Shown: piece after piece, positions 35,889-39,629 of the stretch | Layout: the number at the start of each line of letters is the position of its first letter | Numbering within the stretch: position 1 is the stretch's first letter | Assembly: GCA_016778765.1 (NCBI GenBank) | Contig: JADHOV010000026.1 | Coordinates: 1 to 39,629 of the forward strand | Source: Paracoccaceae bacterium | Lineage (GTDB): Bacteria; Pseudomonadota; Alphaproteobacteria; Rhodobacterales; Rhodobacteraceae | Length of the DNA: 39,629 nt | Reading direction: 5' to 3' | Made by a program: the position numbers and the translations under genes | Notes under the pieces: generated by a model | Seen by the model: the letters and a program-made list of their open reading frames with translations, nothing else | Told to the model about the DNA's origin: nothing | Database searches by the model: none

Positions 35889-36716
35889 CAACCCCGACCG
35901 CCCCGCTAAATCCGCAAAAAACTGCCAAGCGACGCGTCCAGAGCGCGCGCCACGGGTGGCCTGCCACTCGATGGCTTGCGCGCGTAATTCATCGGGATCA
36001 ATCTGCAGGTTATAGGCCGTGCAATAACCGTTAATCATTTCAAGATACTCATCCTGCGTACACGGATGAAATCCAAGCCACAGGCCAAACCTATCCGAAA
36101 GCGATACTTTTTCTTCCACCGCTTCTGAGGGGTTAATGGCTTGCGAGCGTTCATTTTCAATCATATCGCGCGGCATCAAGTGGCGACGGTTTGAGGTTGC
36201 ATAAAACAATACGTTTTCCGGCCTCCCCTCAATGCCTCCATCGAGCACAGCTTTCAAAGATTTATAATGCTGATCATCATGGCTAAAGCTCAGATCGTCG
36301 CAAAACAATATGAAGCGATGCTGCGCGCTGCGCAGAATATTCAATAGCCTGGCAACGCTAGGTAAATCTTCACGCTGCAATTCGACGATTTTCACGTCAA
36401 AACCCTTCGCAAGCACAGCCCCATGTATCGCCTTTACCAGCGATGATTTGCCCATACCGCGCGCGCCCCATAACAGCGCATTATTTGCCACATGTCCTTT
36501 GGCAAATTGTAACGTGTTTTGCATTAGCGTATCGCGGGCGCGATTTATACCCACCAAAAGGCTTAGATCAACGCGCGAAACGTCTTGAACCGGCTGCAGG
36601 CAATCCGGATCAACATGCCAAACAAAAGCATCGGCTTGCTTTAAATCTGGGGCCGTCAATGGCGCCGGCGCCATCCGCTCTAACGCAGCGGCGATGCGTT
36701 CAAGCGGCTCAGTCAT
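35874..36716 (-). CDS. DUF815 family AAA-type ATPase
   Basis: This 280-residue P-loop ATPase matches the DUF815 family. Walker A is in [15 protein letters not shown] (about residues 80-94) and Walker B in [15 protein letters not shown] (near residue 135). The DDLSF and [14 protein letters not shown] motifs are hallmarks of this family. The C-terminal [14 protein letters not shown] lies in the lid. The role is not established; such ATPases are common near tat or serS genes in alphaproteobacteria as far as I recall. I chose the ATG at 36716 ([15 protein letters not shown]), which overlaps the end of tatC by eight bases, so it is probably in the tat transcript. Confidence 0.88.
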   Translation of the reverse strand: MTEPLERIAAALERMAPAPLTAPDLKQADAFVWHVDPDCLQPVQDVSRVDLSLLVGINRARDTLMQNTLQFAKGHVANNALLWGARGMGKSSLVKAIHGAVLAKGFDVKIVELQREDLPSVARLLNILRSAQHRFILFCDDLSFSHDDQHYKSLKAVLDGGIEGRPENVLFYATSNRRHLMPRDMIENERSQAINPSEAVEEKVSLSDRFGLWLGFHPCTQDEYLEMINGYCTAYNLQIDPDELRAQAIEWQATRGARSGRVAWQFFADLAGRSGLSLRQ

Positions 36717-37596
36717 TCTTGCCGGACCCCTGTCCATCTTCAAGATCCGAATCAAAGTCTATATCTGCCTCATCCTCATCCAAGCCCTCCGCCTTAAACT
36801 TGGCTTCACGCCTTTGCTCGACGCGTCGGACCAGAAAGATAGACACTTCGTATAACCCATAGACCACCACGAATAAAATCACCTGCGTGATCACATCGGG
36901 TGGCGTAACCAGCGCGGCCAAAACCAAAATGGCCACCACGGCGTATTTGCGTACGCTGCCTAAGCCATCAGCGCTGACCAATCCCGCTTTTCCCATTAGA
37001 GTAAGCAGTACAGGCAGCTGAAAACATATGCCAAAGGCCAAAATAAATTTAATCGTTAAGCTCAGATATTCCTGAGCCGAGCCTTGAAACGCAATACCCG
37101 CGGTGGCACTATCGGTCATTTCTTCACTTAGAACAGATCCAGCTTGCTGAAAGCCCAAGAAGAAATCAAAGGCCAGCGGCGTTACAACGAAATAGGCAAA
37201 GGCGGCGCCAAGAAAAAACATAAAAGGCGAGGCGATTAAGAAGGGTAAGAAGGCACCCTTTTCCGATTTGTAAAGGCCGGGGGCTACAAAGCGCCATAAT
37301 TGATAGCCAATAAAGGGAAAAGACAACACCAATCCCCCCATAAGCGAAATAGAAATAGCGACAAAAAAACCTTCCTGAAGCCGGATCAGGATCAACCCGC
37401 AATCCTCATGTCCCTTAAGTGCCATCGCTGAACACAAGGGCTGGGTTAGAAAGTTGAAGATCGGGTTCCAGATGGTAAAACAAATGATCATGCCAACCAA
37501 AAACGCCAGCACCGAATAGATCAGCCTTTGGCGCAGCTCTGTCAAATGCTCTATGAGCGGCGCAGTGCTTTCCTCAATTTTATCACTTGGGCTCAT
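36709..37596 (-). CDS. tatC: Sec-independent translocase subunit TatC
   Basis: TatC is the multi-spanning core of the twin-arginine translocase and recognises the RR signal peptide. The 295-residue protein has six hydrophobic segments. The N-terminal [17 protein letters not shown] motif contacts the signal peptide. The conserved [21 protein letters not shown] loop, FALFxxE-type central part and [11 protein letters not shown] segment are also present. The C-terminus carries a long acidic tail ([18 protein letters not shown]) that is not part of the core. Its ATG overlaps the tatB stop by four bases. Confidence 0.96.
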   Translation of the reverse strand: MSPSDKIEESTAPLIEHLTELRQRLIYSVLAFLVGMIICFTIWNPIFNFLTQPLCSAMALKGHEDCGLILIRLQEGFFVAISISLMGGLVLSFPFIGYQLWRFVAPGLYKSEKGAFLPFLIASPFMFFLGAAFAYFVVTPLAFDFFLGFQQAGSVLSEEMTDSATAGIAFQGSAQEYLSLTIKFILAFGICFQLPVLLTLMGKAGLVSADGLGSVRKYAVVAILVLAALVTPPDVITQVILFVVVYGLYEVSIFLVRRVEQRREAKFKAEGLDEDEADIDFDSDLEDGQGSGKND

Positions 37597-38060
37597 GCTT
37601 CGCCTTTAGCCTCTGCAACAGTATCTTGCGTTTTGGCATCAACTCTCACGTCTTCGGGTTTGGGTTCAGCCACTTCTGCCGCAGCCTCGGCGGCAAGACG
37701 GGCTTTTGCTTTTTCGGCTGTGGCTTTTTCTATTTTCGCAGCTGCCTCGGCGCGCTCTTTTGACAATTTTCCTGCTTCGGAACCGGGGGCAACTGAAGTG
37801 AAATCCTGCGCTGCAGTTTTCAAACCATCGATACCAGATTTTACTGGATTGGTTGCCGCGCTGATCGTTTTGGATATATCTTTCACGCCCGCATCATCTG
37901 CTGCCTGATCCATCGCTCGGCTGAATTCACGCGCCATGCCCTTGGCTTTTCCCACAAACTGTCCAACTTTCCGAAACAGCATTGGTAAATCTTTGGGGCC
38001 TACCACAATAAGCGCCACAATCCCGATCAGGAGCAGCTCGGTCCAACCCAGATCGAACAT
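37593..38060 (-). CDS. tatB: Sec-independent translocase subunit TatB
   Basis: TatB joins TatC in the receptor complex for folded twin-arginine substrates. The 155-residue protein begins [22 protein letters not shown], the diagnostic TatB N-terminus with its membrane helix and GP hinge. An amphipathic helix ([20 protein letters not shown]) follows, then a long Ala/Glu/Lys-rich, coiled-coil-like tail. It starts three bases after tatA and overlaps tatC by four bases. Confidence 0.95.
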   Translation of the reverse strand: MFDLGWTELLLIGIVALIVVGPKDLPMLFRKVGQFVGKAKGMAREFSRAMDQAADDAGVKDISKTISAATNPVKSGIDGLKTAAQDFTSVAPGSEAGKLSKERAEAAAKIEKATAEKAKARLAAEAAAEVAEPKPEDVRVDAKTQDTVAEAKGEA

Positions 38061-38063
38061 TTA

Positions 38064-38279
38064 TCAGACCTTGTCTTTATCTGTTTCCGGCGTGATATCT
38101 TTGACGTCTTCGCTCATCGTTTTTTCAAGTTCTTTGCTGCTATCACTCACGCCCTTTTTAAACGCGGTGATGCCTTTTCCAACTTCCCCCATCAAAGAGC
38201 TGATCTTACCACGCCCAAACAGAACCAACACAACGACAGCGATCAGCAACAAACCCGGAAGGCCTATATTATTAAGCAT
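38064..38279 (-). CDS. tatA: Sec-independent translocase subunit TatA
   Basis: TatA oligomerises to make the protein-conducting path of the Tat system. The 71-residue protein has one N-terminal membrane helix ([17 protein letters not shown]) followed by the [17 protein letters not shown] amphipathic helix with the conserved FG pair. A short acidic/basic tail ends it. AAGGAG precedes the start. It is the first gene of tatABC-DUF815; its promoter should lie in the 275 bases upstream. Confidence 0.95.
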   Translation of the reverse strand: MLNNIGLPGLLLIAVVVLVLFGRGKISSLMGEVGKGITAFKKGVSDSSKELEKTMSEDVKDITPETDKDKV

Positions 38280-38483
38280 TCTTTTTTCTCCTTAATACAA
38301 CCAAGCCAATGCCTGATCTTACATTCTCTCATCTGTTATCTATGACTTTCGGTCAGCCGATTAAAGCGCGAACTGCATTTTTGTGTCATATTTTCTTTTG
38401 AATTGAATAATTTTTTAAAAAATAAGCCCACTCCATCAAAAAAGCCGCAGCGATGATCAACACCTGTTTATCGCGCTGCCTAT

Positions 38484-38510
38484 AAAAAACCCTCAAATTC
38501 ACAGGGTTCT
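38484..38510 (-). terminator. terminator after the FbpC-type ATPase gene
   Basis: Read on the minus strand, AGAACCCT (38510-38503) pairs with AGGGTTTT (38493-38486) with one G-U and a nine-base loop, and two further T follow. It stands 45 bases after the stop of the ABC ATPase gene and would protect the tat genes from read-through. Confidence 0.6.
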
Positions 38511-38554
38511 AAAACTCATTCACCACAGAACCAAAACGACTTACCCGGTATATT

Positions 38555-39628
38555 TTAGCGGGTTGCTTCAAAGATAAAGCAGCGATCTCTGGGCATTGTA
38601 AGCCACATTGGCTGTTCGGGTTTGGGTAAAAAAACGCTTGGAATTGAGGCTTTTAAAATGGATCCGTCATAGGCCATTCTAAACTCAACCAGGCTTTCAC
38701 TGCCCAAGAAGCGCGATCGGATGACATGCCCCAATGCAGCCACGCCTTGCGATGGGGTTGGATTTGGCCCCTTACCCTGACGATCAAAATCAATGCGAAC
38801 ATGCTGCGGGCGCACAACAATATCCACCTTCGTGCCGTCGCTCAAGCCCGGGGCAAAAAATTGTCCAAATGGCGTTTCTGCCAAAGCCCCCTTAACTTGG
38901 CTTTTTATAACATTCGCATCGGAAAAAACCGCCACGGCGGCGCGATCTACGGGCGCGTTATAAATGTTATAAGGTGCGCCAGATTGAACGATCCGTCCCG
39001 CGCGCATCAGCGCGATTTCATCGGCCATCCGCATCGCCTCCTCAGGCTCATGCGTCACCAAAAGAACGGCCGTATCTTCGGATTTTAAGATCGCGAGGGT
39101 CTCATCGCGAATGCCATCGCGCAGCCTATTATCCAGGCCCGAAAACGGTTCATCCATCAACATTATACGTGGTTTTGGCGCCAAGGCGCGCGCTAAAGCA
39201 ACCCTTTGCTGTTCGCCTCCAGAAAGCGCATGTGGGTATTGATCAATACGATGACGCAAGCCGACTTTTTCCAACAGGGTTTCTGCCGCTGCCCGCTTTG
39301 CATCACGCCCGCCAATCACGCCGAAACCAACATTATCGCCCACCGATAGATGCGGAAACAGCGCAAAATCTTGGAACATCAATCCAATCGAGCGGTGCTC
39401 TGCTGGCAAGCTAGACACGCCATCACACACGACCTGACCATCGATCAAAATCTGTCCATGATCTTGGCGATCAACGCCTGCGATAATCCGAAGCGTGGTT
39501 GACTTACCGCAGCCCGAAGGCCCCAAAAGACACGTCACTTGCCCAGGGTTGATCCGCAAAGAAACGCTATCCACCACCCGCTGGCCGTTAAAGCTGCGGC
39601 TTATATCCGTTATTTCCAAGCGAGGCAA
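38555..39628 (-). CDS. ABC transporter ATPase, FbpC (ferric iron)/PotA-like type, possibly truncated
   Basis: This ATPase of about 357 residues has Walker A LLGPSGCGKST (near residues 34-44), Q-loop GLMFQDFALFPHL, signature LSGGEQQRVALARAL, Walker B IMLMDEPFSGLDN and the H-loop VTHEPEEAMRMAD. A C-terminal TOBE-type domain follows at about residues 270-350. This architecture belongs to the iron(III), spermidine/putrescine or thiamine importer ATPases. The FbpC-like ferric iron type seems best to me, but specificity is uncertain. The first visible codon is a TTG at the window edge; the true start may lie outside. The permease and binding-protein genes are not in the window. A terminator follows. 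Confidence 0.9.
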   Translation of the reverse strand: MPRLEITDISRSFNGQRVVDSVSLRINPGQVTCLLGPSGCGKSTTLRIIAGVDRQDHGQILIDGQVVCDGVSSLPAEHRSIGLMFQDFALFPHLSVGDNVGFGVIGGRDAKRAAAETLLEKVGLRHRIDQYPHALSGGEQQRVALARALAPKPRIMLMDEPFSGLDNRLRDGIRDETLAILKSEDTAVLLVTHEPEEAMRMADEIALMRAGRIVQSGAPYNIYNAPVDRAAVAVFSDANVIKSQVKGALAETPFGQFFAPGLSDGTKVDIVVRPQHVRIDFDRQGKGPNPTPSQGVAALGHVIRSRFLGSESLVEFRMAYDGSILKASIPSVFLPKPEQPMWLTMPRDRCFIFEATR

Positions 39629-39629
39629 A

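Noticed and set aside
1-39629. Mobile elements, CRISPR arrays, tRNA or rRNA genes, phage or defence systems
   Set aside because: Reading all gaps (nearly all under 300 bases) and all supported proteins, I saw no transposase, integrase, repeat-spacer pattern, cloverleaf or defence-type protein.

Overview
The window is a compact, almost fully coding chromosomal segment of an alphaproteobacterium. The gene content and protein sequences fit the Rhodobacterales, most likely a marine roseobacter. Supporting signs are the cysG–DUF2849–sulfite reductase–DUF934–ferredoxin:NADP reductase block, the dctPQM transporter with protein lengths like those known from Rhodobacter, the alr–mlaE–mlaF–radA–cvpA–purF string, tatABC, and a bacterial leucyl/arginyl-protein transferase. 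Base composition is only moderately GC-rich, which is low for the family and fits open-ocean members. This assignment is inference from protein character, not from a marker gene. I see no rRNA, tRNA, insertion sequence, phage gene or CRISPR array.

Layout. 1-7.1 kb: the end of eda, glnE with a small translationally coupled gene, a divergent bpt followed by two Fe-S assembly genes (SufT-like, SufA), a 2-oxoglutarate dioxygenase, and tpiA. 7.2-10.3 kb: dctPQM, a TRAP C4-dicarboxylate transporter on the minus strand, with a strong hairpin between dctP and dctQ. 10.3-12.4 kb: the largest non-coding gap, a cytochrome P450, and a convergent Lrp/AsnC regulator. 12.6-17.3 kb: the siroheme/sulfite-reduction operon, notable because no cysH lies between the sulfite reductase and DUF934. 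17.4-18.0 kb: infC, which appears to start at AUA and ends at a good terminator. 18.1-22.3 kb: a minus-strand coxD-coxE-xdhC-molybdopterin-binding operon for maturing a molybdenum hydroxylase, with no structural coxMSL genes in view.

22.5-33.1 kb is a plus-strand housekeeping run: pyrC, pyrE, dnaB (with a perfect DnaA box upstream), alr, mlaE, mlaF, radA, cvpA, purF and an atypical SDR. 33.3-35.9 kb: surE-pcm-nlpD, the same order as in Escherichia coli but without rpoS. 35.9-38.3 kb: tatA-tatB-tatC and a DUF815 ATPase on the minus strand. 38.6 kb to the end: an FbpC-type ABC ATPase on the minus strand, possibly cut by the window edge.

Most of this is ordinary core genome. The points worth a second look are the AUA start of infC, the missing cysH, the cox maturation operon without its enzyme or an adjacent MobA-like partner, the dctP/dctQ hairpin, the DnaA box before dnaB, the palindromes before cysG and pyrC, and the catalytically degenerate NlpD-like and SDR proteins. 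I found no clearly new multi-gene system.
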